DNA of 64,000 bases from Pantoea alhagi. Lineage in GTDB: Bacteria; Pseudomonadota; Gammaproteobacteria; Enterobacterales; Enterobacteriaceae. Within the stretch, counting starts at the first letter, position 1; each line of letters opens with the position of its first letter. Made by a program: the position numbers and the translations under genes. The DNA is taken from assembly GCF_002101395.1 (NCBI RefSeq), contig NZ_CP019706.1, positions 2,294,001 through 2,358,000 on the forward strand, written 5' to 3'. This document shows, one piece after another, positions 41,675 to 50,535 of this stretch. The notes under the pieces were generated by a model. That model made no database searches, was not told the origin of the DNA, and saw only the letters and a list, made by a program, of their open reading frames with translations.

Positions 41675-43666
41675 ATGTCTTCTCGTAAAGAGCTTGCCAA
41701 CGCCGTTCGCGCCTTGAGCATGGATGCAGTACAACAAGCGAAATCTGGTCATCCGGGCGCCCCGATGGGCATGGCTGATATCGCCGAAGTGCTGTGGCGC
41801 GATTATCTGAACCATAATCCGACCAACCCTCTGTGGGCCGATCGCGATCGTTTCGTGCTCTCTAACGGCCACGGCTCGATGCTGATCTACAGCCTGCTGC
41901 ACCTCACCGGTTACGATCTGCCGATCGAAGAGCTGAAAAACTTCCGTCAGCTGCACTCTAAAACGCCGGGCCATCCGGAATATGGTTATACCGCAGGTGT
42001 GGAAACCACGACCGGCCCGCTGGGGCAGGGGATTGCCAATGCGGTGGGTATGGCGATCGCTGAACGTACCATGGCGGCGCAGTTTAACCGTCCTAATCAT
42101 GACATCGTCGATCACCATACTTATGTCTTTATGGGTGACGGCTGCATGATGGAAGGGATCTCCCATGAGGTTTGCTCGCTGGCCGGTACGCTGAAGCTGG
42201 GCAAGCTGGTGGCGTTTTACGATGACAACGGCATCTCTATCGATGGTCATATTGAAGGCTGGTTCAGCGACGATACCGCTGCCCGCTTCGAAGCCTACGG
42301 CTGGCACGTGGTGCGCGGCGTAGATGGCCACGATGCTGATGCGATTAAGAAAGCGATTGAAGAAGCGAAAGCGGTAAGCGATAAACCGTCGCTGCTGATG
42401 TGTAAAACCGTTATCGGCTTCGGCTCACCGAATAAAGCCGGTACGCATGATTCACACGGCGCGCCGCTGGGCGATGACGAGATCGTGCTGACCCGCAAAC
42501 AGCTGGGCTGGGAACATGCGCCTTTTGTTATCCCTCAGGACATTTATGCGCAGTGGGATGCGAAAGAAGCGGGTCGGGTAAAAGAAGCCGCATGGCAGCA
42601 GAAATTTGATGCCTATGCGCAGGCTTATCCGGAGCTGGCCGCTGAGTTTACGCGTCGCATGAACAACGAGCTGCCGGCCAACTGGCAGGAAGAGTCGCAG
42701 AAATTTATTGAGCAGCTGCAGGCCAACCCGGCGAAGATCGCCAGCCGTAAAGCATCGCAGAATGCGATCGAAGCGTTCGGTAAGCTGCTGCCGGAATATC
42801 TGGGCGGCTCGGCGGACCTGGCGCCAAGCAACCTGACCATGTGGTCCGGCTCAAAAGGCATCAATGATGATGCGGCCGGTAACTATATCCACTACGGCGT
42901 GCGTGAATTCGGTATGACCGCTATCGCTAACGGTATTGCGCTGCACGGTGGTTTCCTGCCTTACACCGCTACCTTCCTGATGTTTGTGGAATATGCCCGT
43001 AATGCGGCGCGTATGGCTGCGCTGATGAAAATTCGTCAGGTGATGGTCTATACCCATGACTCTATCGGTCTGGGCGAAGATGGCCCGACTCACCAGCCGG
43101 TTGAGCAGATTGCCAGCCTGCGCGTCACGCCGAATATGAGCACCTGGCGTCCGTGCGATCAGGTTGAATCTGCCGTGGCATGGAAATATGCCATTGAACG
43201 TCAGGATGGCCCGACAGCGCTGATTTTCTCCCGTCAGAATCTGGCACAGCAGTCGCGTAGCCCTGAGCAGCTGGCAAACATCGCGCGCGGCGCCTACGTG
43301 CTGAAAGATTGCGAAGGCCAGCCGCAGCTGATCCTGATCGCAACCGGTTCAGAAGTTGAACTGGCGGTTGCCGCCTGGGATAAGCTGACTTCTGAAGGTT
43401 ATCAGGTGCGCGTGGTTTCTATGCCCTCTACCGATGCGTTCGATAAGCAGGATGAGGCTTACCGTGAATCGGTACTGCCGAAAGCGGTTAGCGCGCGCGT
43501 GGCTATCGAAGCGGGTATTGCTGACTACTGGTACAAATATACCGGCCTGAACGGCGCGGTTATCGGCATGACCACCTTCGGTGAATCTGCCCCGGCAGAG
43601 AAGCTGTTCGAGCTGTTTGGCTTTACCGTTGAGAACGTGGTAGCAAAAGCGAAAGCGATTCTGTAA
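41675..43666 (+). CDS. tktA: Transketolase
   Basis: A 663-residue thiamine-diphosphate enzyme moving two-carbon units between ketose and aldose phosphates. The thiamine site GDGCMMEGISHEVCSLAGTLKLGKL...DDN starts near residue 154. The N-terminal signature RALSMDAVQQAKSGHPGAPMGMADI spans about 12-36, and the phosphate-binding GLGEDGPTHQPVEQ lies near 466. Length and sequence match E. coli TktA closely. GGAGTAA precedes the ATG. Its products feed Epd (erythrose-4-phosphate) downstream and connect to RpiA. Confidence 0.97.
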   Translation: MSSRKELANAVRALSMDAVQQAKSGHPGAPMGMADIAEVLWRDYLNHNPTNPLWADRDRFVLSNGHGSMLIYSLLHLTGYDLPIEELKNFRQLHSKTPGHPEYGYTAGVETTTGPLGQGIANAVGMAIAERTMAAQFNRPNHDIVDHHTYVFMGDGCMMEGISHEVCSLAGTLKLGKLVAFYDDNGISIDGHIEGWFSDDTAARFEAYGWHVVRGVDGHDADAIKKAIEEAKAVSDKPSLLMCKTVIGFGSPNKAGTHDSHGAPLGDDEIVLTRKQLGWEHAPFVIPQDIYAQWDAKEAGRVKEAAWQQKFDAYAQAYPELAAEFTRRMNNELPANWQEESQKFIEQLQANPAKIASRKASQNAIEAFGKLLPEYLGGSADLAPSNLTMWSGSKGINDDAAGNYIHYGVREFGMTAIANGIALHGGFLPYTATFLMFVEYARNAARMAALMKIRQVMVYTHDSIGLGEDGPTHQPVEQIASLRVTPNMSTWRPCDQVESAVAWKYAIERQDGPTALIFSRQNLAQQSRSPEQLANIARGAYVLKDCEGQPQLILIATGSEVELAVAAWDKLTSEGYQVRVVSMPSTDAFDKQDEAYRESVLPKAVSARVAIEAGIADYWYKYTGLNGAVIGMTTFGESAPAEKLFELFGFTVENVVAKAKAIL

Positions 43667-43671
43667 GAAAA

Positions 43672-43740
43672 AGGTTCGTCCGTTATGCGGACGAACCTGA
43701 TATTTAATGGCGCGCGGTTTAATAATCAACGCGCCATTAA
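43672..43740. terminator. Two hairpins between tktA and the bactofilin gene
   Basis: AGGTTCGTCCG/CGGACGAACCT (43672-43698) directly follows tktA; on the minus strand it is followed by five T. A second, TTAATGGCGCG/CGCGCCATTAA (43704-43740), has perfect 11-base arms and a 15-base loop. Together they probably separate the two convergent genes. Confidence 0.65.
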
Positions 43741-43870
43741 TTTATCAACTAATTACTTTTGTTAATAAACAGCAGGATTACTGCGGCTAACCTTCCGGGC
43801 TTAACAATTTAACTGGCTGGCGTAAAATATATTCAATTAATAGATGTTATTTTATTTATGATCCTGGCGA

Positions 43871-44620
43871 TTAATAAGTTTCAGGTTTTATCTGGAATGA
43901 TATTTTATCCGGCATGTTATCCAGCACCTGTTGAATAGTCGTAAACTGTTCATCGCTATCCTCATTATTAACTACTGGCTTGCTTTCCGGCGGCGCTTTT
44001 TTTACCGCCAGCGGTTTCGATGTACCGTAAAAACGTCCGCTTTTATTGATAGAGAGATCGTCGCTTTCAATGGTGCCGTCAATTAAGCCGCAGGCGTTGA
44101 TCTCTACAACCGCGCTGGCGCAAACGCCCGTGACTTTGCCGTCTACAACAACCCTGGCGGCATAAATTTCTCCTTCCACGCAGCCTTTACTGAGCACATA
44201 GACGGTTCGCTCCGCTGTGATGGTGCCGTCGATAGTACCGTTGATTTTCATATCGCCAGACGCTTTTATCTCACCGTTAATATGGCAATTAGACGGAATA
44301 ATAGTCGCGTCCTTGTCTACCACCATCGCGGTCGAAACCGTTTCGCTATTATCCTGTATTGGCTGCGGCGGAATATAACATTCCTGTTGTTCCGTAGCGG
44401 AATTACTGGCGGATATGTTCTCTTTGCGTTTAAACATAGTCAGTCCTTTGTGAGATCTTATATAGCGAAGTAAAGATAAAATAATGAAAGAGGTTATTAA
44501 CGCCAACATTATTTTTAACAGGAGGATGAGTAGCGCCCGGAGACTTTCCCATTCAAGACAATAAATCAGCAAAGCCGTAGCCCAGGTAAACCAGACACCC
44601 CACAGCAGCTTATGGTTCAT
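43871..44620 (-). CDS. Membrane-anchored bactofilin (polymer-forming cytoskeletal protein)
   Basis: A 249-residue protein. The first 61 residues hold two hydrophobic helices (about 6-22 and 28-50). The bactofilin domain (about 105-205) follows, with GEIKASGDMKINGTIDGTI and GEIYAARVVVDGKVTG, the six-to-seven-residue beta-helix repeat of the family. The tail is Pro/Lys- and then acid-rich. An internal ATG at 44437 (MFKRKENIS) has AAAGGA six bases upstream, so a soluble 188-residue form can be made. Proteus mirabilis CcmA, a bactofilin needed for normal cell shape, also occurs in membrane-bound and shorter forms. A role in cell-envelope shape is inferred. E. coli K-12 has no bactofilin here. Confidence 0.88.
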   Translation of the reverse strand: MNHKLLWGVWFTWATALLIYCLEWESLRALLILLLKIMLALITSFIILSLLRYIRSHKGLTMFKRKENISASNSATEQQECYIPPQPIQDNSETVSTAMVVDKDATIIPSNCHINGEIKASGDMKINGTIDGTITAERTVYVLSKGCVEGEIYAARVVVDGKVTGVCASAVVEINACGLIDGTIESDDLSINKSGRFYGTSKPLAVKKAPPESKPVVNNEDSDEQFTTIQQVLDNMPDKISFQIKPETY

Positions 44621-44873
44621 AACGTCCTTTTACCGAACAAAAATACGTGCGGTGCAGCCGTAACGACTGAACCTTTCATCAGGTAATACAGAGCTGTCAG
44701 ATAATGCCTGCATTCAATACAGGAAATCAGGCCCACCGCAAAGTGCAGGCGATGCATGACCACAGGCCTCCGCTTGCAGGCGGTTTTGTATGTAAAGCAG
44801 GCGTTGATATTGCCTCACCATACTATGAGCGCTAACAAAAGCGGGGACACCCACGGCAACTTTTATTCAAATT

Positions 44874-44889
44874 TGTGATCTGTGTCAGA
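44874..44889. promoter_or_regulatory. CRP-like site upstream of epd
   Basis: TGTGA-TCTGTG-TCAGA matches nine of ten conserved CRP positions. It lies about 190 bases upstream of epd. The E. coli epd promoter is also CRP-activated. Confidence 0.65.
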
Positions 44890-44947
44890 AGTTTGTGCCA
44901 AGGGTTGATCGCTATCATTTTAATTATTCCTGGTAACGAATATTCTG

Positions 44948-44963
44948 GCTGAAGCGTTTCAGT
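44948..44963. promoter_or_regulatory. Cra (FruR) operator upstream of epd
   Basis: GCTGAAGCGTTTCAGT matches the Cra consensus GCTGAAWCGWTTCAGC at 14 of 16 positions. Cra represses glycolytic genes when fructose phosphates are low, which fits an epd-pgk-fbaA operon. Confidence 0.75.
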
Positions 44964-45079
44964 TTCGACAATTCCTCCCACTCTGGATGGATTGCGCTGG
45001 CGGATTTTTCCCTGTACAAATCGTAACGGCTGGCTCAGGCTATCGGCACGTATTTATCAGGTTCTGACGCAGGAGATGT

Positions 45080-46099
45080 ATGACCCTTCGCGTAGCGATT
45101 AATGGCTTTGGCCGTATTGGACGCAGCGTACTACGTGCGCTGTACGAAACCGGCCGTCGGGCAGAAATTAGCGTGGTCGCTATTAATGAACTGGCGGAAT
45201 CTGCCGGTATGGCGCATCTGTTGAAATATGATACCAGCCATGGTCGTTTTGCCTGGGAAGTGCGTCAGGAACGCGATCTGTTGTGGGTGGGTGAAGATAC
45301 GATTCGTCTGCTGCATCAGGCGCAAATCACCGATCTGCCGTGGCGCGAACTCAATGTAGACGTGGTGCTGGATTGTACCGGCATCTGGGGTAGCCGGGCC
45401 GATGGCGAAGCCCATCTGCAGGCGGGGGCGAAGAAAGTGCTCTTTTCCCATCCCGGCGGCAACGATCTTGATGCCACGGTAGTCTTCGGCGTAAATGAGC
45501 AGGCGCTTAAACAAAGCGATCGCATTGTCTCCAACGCCTCATGCACGACTAACTGTATTATTCCGATTATTAAGCTACTGGATGATGCTTTTGGCATCGA
45601 ATCCGGCACCGTGACCACTATCCATTCCGCGATGCACGATCAGCAGGTGATCGATGCTTATCACAGCGATCTTCGCCGTACACGCGCCGCCAGTCAGTCG
45701 ATCATTCCCGTTGATACGCGGCTTGCTGCGGGCATTGGGCGCATCCTGCCGCAGTTCCACGATCGCTTTGAAGCGATCGCCGTGCGGGTGCCTACGATTA
45801 ACGTGACCGCGATGGATCTCAGCGTTAGCGTCCGTGCTGCGGTCAGCGCGCGCGAGGTGAACGCCGTGCTGCAAAATGCCTCAGCGGGGGCTTTTAGTGG
45901 TATAGTTGACTATACGGAAATGCCGTTAGTCTCGATCGATTTTAATCACGATCCGCACAGTGCCATAGTGGACGGCACGCAAACGCGGGTCAGCGGTCAC
46001 CACCTGGTTAAGACATTAGTCTGGTGTGACAATGAATGGGGCTTTGCTAACCGGATGCTCGACACGACGTTAGCAATGGCCGCAAGTGGTTTCAGGTAA
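45080..46099 (+). CDS. epd: Erythrose-4-phosphate dehydrogenase
   Basis: A 339-residue NAD-dependent enzyme oxidising erythrose 4-phosphate to 4-phosphoerythronate, the first step of pyridoxal phosphate synthesis. It is a GAPDH-family protein: Rossmann motif INGFGRIGRSVLRAL (about residues 8-22), catalytic Cys in SNASCTTNC (about 155) and CDNEWGFANRMLDT near the end. Epd-type rather than GAPDH-type sequence is shown by VNVVAINELAE-like SVVAINELAESAGMAHLL and by the operon with pgk and fbaA. The pgk start follows after 50 bases. Confidence 0.95.
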   Translation: MTLRVAINGFGRIGRSVLRALYETGRRAEISVVAINELAESAGMAHLLKYDTSHGRFAWEVRQERDLLWVGEDTIRLLHQAQITDLPWRELNVDVVLDCTGIWGSRADGEAHLQAGAKKVLFSHPGGNDLDATVVFGVNEQALKQSDRIVSNASCTTNCIIPIIKLLDDAFGIESGTVTTIHSAMHDQQVIDAYHSDLRRTRAASQSIIPVDTRLAAGIGRILPQFHDRFEAIAVRVPTINVTAMDLSVSVRAAVSAREVNAVLQNASAGAFSGIVDYTEMPLVSIDFNHDPHSAIVDGTQTRVSGHHLVKTLVWCDNEWGFANRMLDTTLAMAASGFR

Positions 46100-46149
46100 G
46101 ACGCGGATGCGTCTGACAAAACTTATGAGAATCAACGAGAGGGTTCACC

Positions 46150-47313
46150 ATGTCTGTAATTAAGATGACCGATCTGGATCTTGCTGGTAAACGCGTTCTG
46201 ATCCGTGCCGATCTCAACGTGCCGGTTAAAGAAGGGAAAGTGACGTCAGATGCGCGTATTCGCGCTTCGCTGCCGACCATCGAAGCTGCTCTGAAACAGG
46301 GTGCGAAAGTGATGGTGACTTCCCACCTGGGACGTCCGACCGAAGGCGAATACAACGAAGAGTTCTCGCTGCTGCCGGTAGTTAACTACCTGAAAGAGAA
46401 ACTGAACGGCACCAACGTTACCCTGGCTAAAGATTACCTCGACGGCGTAGAAGTTGGCGCAGGTGAGCTGGTGGTGTTGGAAAACGTGCGTTTCAACAAA
46501 GGCGAGAAGAAAGACGACGAAACCCTCTCGAAAAAATATGCCGCGCTGTGCGACGTATTCGTTATGGACGCATTTGGTACCGCTCACCGCGCGCAGGCTT
46601 CTACGCATGGCGTAGGTAAATTCGCGCCGATCGCCTGTGCCGGCCCGCTGCTCTCTGCCGAGCTGGAAGCGCTGGGTAAAGTGATGAACAACCCGGCTCG
46701 TCCGCTGGTAGCGGTAGTGGGGGGTTCTAAAGTTTCTACCAAGTTCGACGTGCTGAACTCACTGGTTAAAATCGCTGACACCGTTATTGTCGGTGGTGGT
46801 ATCGCCAACACCTTCGTGGCTATCGATAACAAAGTCGGTAAATCTCTGTATGAGCCGGATTTCGTTGAAGCCGCGAAAGGCCTGCGCGATCAGTACGCTA
46901 TTCCGGTGCCTACCGACTCACGTGTGGGTACGGAATTCTCTGAAACTGCGCCTGCTACGGTGAAAAAAGTTAACGAAATCGCCGACAACGAAGAGATTAT
47001 GGACTTCGGCGATGAAACGGCACAGTCCCTGGCGAAAGTGCTGAAAGAGGCGAAAACCATTCTGTGGAACGGCCCGGTAGGCGTGTTCGAATTCCCGAAC
47101 TTCCGTAAAGGCACCGAAATCATCGCTAACGCCATCGCTGATAGCGAAGCGTTCTCTGTTGCTGGCGGCGGTGATACGCTGGCGGCAATCGATCTGTTTG
47201 GCATCGAAGATAAAATTTCTTATATCTCTACCGGCGGCGGCGCGTTCCTTGAGTTTGTAGAAGGTAAAAAACTGCCAGCGGTCGCTATGCTCGAAGAGCG
47301 TGCTAAACAGTAA
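46150..47313 (+). CDS. pgk: Phosphoglycerate kinase
   Basis: A 387-residue two-domain glycolytic kinase interconverting 1,3-bisphosphoglycerate and 3-phosphoglycerate with ADP/ATP. It has the N-terminal KRVLIRADLNVPV (about residues 13-25), SHLGRPTEGEY (about 57), the hinge-side VVGGSKVSTKFDVL (about 193) and the C-terminal SVAGGGDTLAAI and YISTGGGAFLEFVEG nucleotide-binding loops. Length equals E. coli Pgk. Codon use is strongly biased to common codons, as expected for a highly expressed gene. A GGCAGG...CCTGCC hairpin lies between it and fbaA. Confidence 0.97.
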   Translation: MSVIKMTDLDLAGKRVLIRADLNVPVKEGKVTSDARIRASLPTIEAALKQGAKVMVTSHLGRPTEGEYNEEFSLLPVVNYLKEKLNGTNVTLAKDYLDGVEVGAGELVVLENVRFNKGEKKDDETLSKKYAALCDVFVMDAFGTAHRAQASTHGVGKFAPIACAGPLLSAELEALGKVMNNPARPLVAVVGGSKVSTKFDVLNSLVKIADTVIVGGGIANTFVAIDNKVGKSLYEPDFVEAAKGLRDQYAIPVPTDSRVGTEFSETAPATVKKVNEIADNEEIMDFGDETAQSLAKVLKEAKTILWNGPVGVFEFPNFRKGTEIIANAIADSEAFSVAGGGDTLAAIDLFGIEDKISYISTGGGAFLEFVEGKKLPAVAMLEERAKQ

Positions 47314-47411
47314 CTTTTAGGGCAGGGCTTTGCGTCCTGCCAGAACGTATTGCCCAGCTTACTTAAATGGGCGTGAATCCGTAACACGGCCGACGAAACA
47401 GGACAAAACAG

Positions 47412-48491
47412 ATGTCTAAAATTTTTGATTTCGTAAAACCAGGCGTTGTCACCGGTGATGACGTACAGAAAGTTTTTCAGGTAGCAAAAGAGAACAAATT
47501 CGCGCTGCCAGCCGTTAACTGTGTGGGTACCGACTCTATCAACGCCGTGCTGGAAGCTGCTGCTAAAGTTCAGGCTCCGGTTATCGTTCAGTTCTCTAAC
47601 GGCGGTGCCGCATTTATCGCCGGTAAAGGCTTTAAATCTGACGAGCCGCAGGCGGCTGCTATCGCCGGTGCTATCGCCGGTGCGCATCATGTGCATTTGA
47701 TGGCGGAAAAATATGGCGTGCCGGTCATCCTGCACACTGACCACTGCGCGAAGAAACTGCTGCCATGGATCGACGGTCTGCTGGACGCGGGCGAAAAACA
47801 TTTTGCTCAGACCGGTAAGCCACTGTTCTCTTCTCACATGATCGACCTGTCTGAAGAGACGCTGGAAGAAAACATCGAGATTTGCAGCAAATATCTGGCG
47901 CGTATGGCGAAAATGGATATGACGCTGGAGATCGAACTGGGCGTGACCGGTGGTGAAGAAGATGGCGTGGATAACTCCCATCTCGACAGCTCTGCGCTGT
48001 ACACCCAGCCGGAAGACGTTGATTACGCTTATACCAAGCTGAGCGAAGTAAGCCATCGTTTCACCATCGCCGCCTCTTTCGGTAACGTACATGGCGTTTA
48101 TAAGCCGGGTAACGTGGTTCTGACGCCGAAAATCCTGAAAAATTCTCAGGAATATGTGTGCCAGAAGCATAACCTGCCGCACAATGCGCTGAACTTCGTG
48201 TTCCACGGTGGTTCTGGTTCTTCTGCTGAAGAGATCAAAGAGTCTATCGACTACGGCGTAATCAAAATGAATATCGACACCGACACCCAATGGGCGACCT
48301 GGGACGGTATTCTGCAGTACTACAAAAAGAACGAAGGCTATCTGCAGGCGCAGCTGGGTAACCCGGAAGGCGACGATAAGCCGAACAAAAAATTCTACGA
48401 TCCGCGCGTTTGGCTGCGTGCTGCACAGGCTTCCATGGTTGTGCGTTTAGAGCAGGCGTTTAAAGAGCTGAACAACATCAATACGCTGTAA
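47412..48491 (+). CDS. fbaA: Fructose-bisphosphate aldolase, class II
   Basis: A 359-residue zinc-dependent aldolase cleaving fructose 1,6-bisphosphate. The zinc-binding HTDHCAKKLLPWIDG lies near residue 108, EIELGVTGGEEDGVD (about 175) is the second signature and FVFHGGSGSSAEEI (about 262) supplies further ligands. Length equals E. coli FbaA. It ends the epd-pgk-fbaA operon, directly before a strong terminator. Confidence 0.97.
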   Translation: MSKIFDFVKPGVVTGDDVQKVFQVAKENKFALPAVNCVGTDSINAVLEAAAKVQAPVIVQFSNGGAAFIAGKGFKSDEPQAAAIAGAIAGAHHVHLMAEKYGVPVILHTDHCAKKLLPWIDGLLDAGEKHFAQTGKPLFSSHMIDLSEETLEENIEICSKYLARMAKMDMTLEIELGVTGGEEDGVDNSHLDSSALYTQPEDVDYAYTKLSEVSHRFTIAASFGNVHGVYKPGNVVLTPKILKNSQEYVCQKHNLPHNALNFVFHGGSGSSAEEIKESIDYGVIKMNIDTDTQWATWDGILQYYKKNEGYLQAQLGNPEGDDKPNKKFYDPRVWLRAAQASMVVRLEQAFKELNNINTL

Positions 48492-48506
48492 TCGCGAACT
48501 GATGAT

Positions 48507-48531
48507 AAAAGGCCCCGAGGGGCCTTTTTTT
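48507..48531 (+). terminator. Terminator of the epd-pgk-fbaA operon
   Basis: AAAAGGCCCC (48507-48516) pairs with GGGGCCTTTT (48519-48528) and runs into a total of seven T. It lies 16 bases after the fbaA stop. Confidence 0.9.
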
Positions 48532-48674
48532 ATGGCATTTTGCGTGAAAACTGTAACCTTAATCGTCACTTATTTGGCGAAGCGGATGGTTATTGTTACC
48601 CTTGGTGCAGGGCTGCTCAGCTCTCACTAACGGTTTTCACAATCTCTTTTGGGGAAAGATAACAGGGTGAATAG

Positions 48675-49568
48675 ATGGAAGATTTAAATGTGGTAAACGG
48701 CATCAGCAGTGCAGGCGGCTGGCTGGTACATAATCAGGCGTTGCTGATCGGTTATGCGGTTAATATTGTCGCCGCTTTCGCCATCCTTATTGTGGGGATG
48801 ATTATCGCGCGCATCATTTCGAATGGAATAAACCGTCTGCTGCTCGCGCGTCATATCGATGCCACCGTGGCAGATTTTCTGTCGGCGCTGGTGCGTTACG
48901 GCGTTATCGCCTTTACGCTGATTGCTGCGCTGGGGCGCGTCGGGGTACAGACGGCGTCGGTGATTGCCGTACTGGGTGCGGCGGGTTTGGCGGTGGGCCT
49001 CGCGTTACAAGGCTCACTCTCTAACCTTGCCGCTGGCGTACTGCTGGTTACCTTCCGTCCGTTCCGTACCGGTGAGTTTGTCGATCTGGGCGGCGTAATG
49101 GGCACGGTATTGAACGTGCAGATCTTCTCCACTACGTTACGCAGCGCTGACGGTAAAATGGTGGTTATCCCTAACGGGAAAATTATCTCTGGCAACATTG
49201 TTAACTTCTCGCGCGAGCCGGTGCGCCGTAATGAATTTATTATCGGCGTGGCCTACGACGCAGATGTTGATCAGGTGATCTCCCTGCTGCGTGAGGTTGT
49301 GGATGCCGACCCGCGCGTATTGCAGGATAAAGGCGTACAGATTGGCCTGAACGAACTGGCGGCTTCTTCGCTGAATTTTGTGGTGCGTTGCTGGAGCAAT
49401 AGCAGCGATCTACAGGATGTTTACTGGGATCTGATGAAAAACTTCAAGCGCACGCTGGATGCGCACGGCATTGGTATTCCTTATCCGCAGATGGATGTTC
49501 ATCTGCATCAGGTAAAGTCTGCTGAAGCGGAAAAAGCCAGCGCAGAAACCGTCAACGTTAATCAATAA
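48675..49568 (+). CDS. mscS: Small-conductance mechanosensitive channel
   Basis: A 297-residue inner-membrane channel that opens under membrane tension to release solutes in osmotic downshock. TM1 and TM2 span about residues 28-52 and 68-90. The pore helix TM3, GLAVGLALQGSLSNLAAGVLL (about 98-118), has the conserved Gly/Ala packing and the Gln and Gly hinges. The beta domain contains FSTTLRSADGKMVVIPNGKIISGNIVNFS (about 150-178). It is about ten residues longer at the C-terminus than E. coli MscS. Confidence 0.96.
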   Translation: MEDLNVVNGISSAGGWLVHNQALLIGYAVNIVAAFAILIVGMIIARIISNGINRLLLARHIDATVADFLSALVRYGVIAFTLIAALGRVGVQTASVIAVLGAAGLAVGLALQGSLSNLAAGVLLVTFRPFRTGEFVDLGGVMGTVLNVQIFSTTLRSADGKMVVIPNGKIISGNIVNFSREPVRRNEFIIGVAYDADVDQVISLLREVVDADPRVLQDKGVQIGLNELAASSLNFVVRCWSNSSDLQDVYWDLMKNFKRTLDAHGIGIPYPQMDVHLHQVKSAEAEKASAETVNVNQ

Positions 49569-49610
49569 TGGCAAGCAGCTGGCCAGCAATGGCAAACGCA
49601 CTGTAAGCCA

Positions 49611-49635
49611 GCGGGCGAGGTAACACCTCGCCCGC
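49611..49635 (+). terminator. Terminator after mscS
   Basis: GCGGGCGAGG (49611-49620) pairs with CCTCGCCCGC (49626-49635) around TAACA, then GCTGTTATT. The T-run is weak. Confidence 0.55.
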
Positions 49636-49736
49636 GCTGTTATTAGCCCCGCTGATATCCCATTAATTCTTTCCATTTCTCCCGCCCGCCCTGACGCTAT
49701 ACACTGCCCGCCATTATCCGCTTTGGGGAAAAATTC

Positions 49737-50360
49737 ATGTTATCCGTTTACTTTCAAGGGGTTGCTTTGGGTGTGGCGCTTATATTGCCGCTGGGACCGC
49801 AAAACGCGTTTGTGCTTAATCAGGGTATACGTCAGCAATATCATCTTATGACCGCCGCACTCTGTACGCTAAGCGATATCATTCTGATTTCCGCCGGCGT
49901 TTTCGGCGGCAGCGCGCTGCTTAATCAGTCGCCGTTGCTGCTGAATCTGGTGACCTGGGGCGGCGTCGCTTTTCTGTTGTGGTATGGCTGGGGCGCGCTG
50001 CGTGCAGCGATTAGCGCTGATATTTCCCTTGCCAGTACACAACTAAAGCAGCAAAGCCGCTGGCGAATTATCGCTACGCTGGTAGCAGTGACCTGGTTAA
50101 ACCCGCACGTTTATCTGGATACCTTTGTTGTGCTGGGCAGCCTTGGCGGGCAACTGCCGCCAGAGGCGCGTCGCTGGTTCGCGCTCGGCACCGCCAGCGC
50201 CTCTTTTCTCTGGTTCTTTAGCCTGGCGTTGCTGGCGGCCTGGCTGTCGCCACGGCTGAGTACGGTGGGCGCACAGCGCATCATTAATCTGTTTGTCGGC
50301 GTAGTGATGTGGTTCATTGCCTTCAAACTGGCATTACAGGCGTTAACGGGCTTTTACTGA
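49737..50360 (+). CDS. argO: L-arginine exporter (LysE family)
   Basis: A 207-residue inner-membrane exporter with six predicted helices. The LysE-family loop GVALILPLGPQNAFVLNQGIRQQ is at about residues 11-33, and AVTWLNPHVYLDTFVVLGSLGG lies near 118-139. E. coli ArgO exports arginine and is activated by ArgP, encoded nearby on the opposite strand. Length is close to the E. coli protein. Confidence 0.93.
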   Translation: MLSVYFQGVALGVALILPLGPQNAFVLNQGIRQQYHLMTAALCTLSDIILISAGVFGGSALLNQSPLLLNLVTWGGVAFLLWYGWGALRAAISADISLASTQLKQQSRWRIIATLVAVTWLNPHVYLDTFVVLGSLGGQLPPEARRWFALGTASASFLWFFSLALLAAWLSPRLSTVGAQRIINLFVGVVMWFIAFKLALQALTGFY

Positions 50361-50535
50361 GGCGCTGGCAGAATTAAACGCGGCGCGCGGCAAAAAAGGA
50401 AACTTTTGCCACAATAAAAACTCAGAGGAACACGCATGTCGCCCGCGGCTGGCTTGTGGCAGGCTTGCGTGGCCGTGATGGCAACTGCCAGTACGGCGCC
50501 CCGTAAATTTGTTTTGTCTTCAAGGAGGACCTTTC

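Larger units (their letters stand above)
44621..45079 (+). other. Promoter region of the epd-pgk-fbaA operon
   Basis: This 459-base gap between divergent genes has no protein gene. It carries a CRP-like site (44874-44889) and a Cra/FruR site (44948-44963), both described separately, and an AGGAG before epd. A run of Cys/Trp-poor AT-balanced sequence from 44640 to 44830 shows nothing recognisable. Confidence 0.55.

Noticed and set aside
47220..48290. 356-codon antisense frame over fbaA
   Set aside because: A shadow of a strongly codon-biased gene; no family features and no ribosome binding site support.
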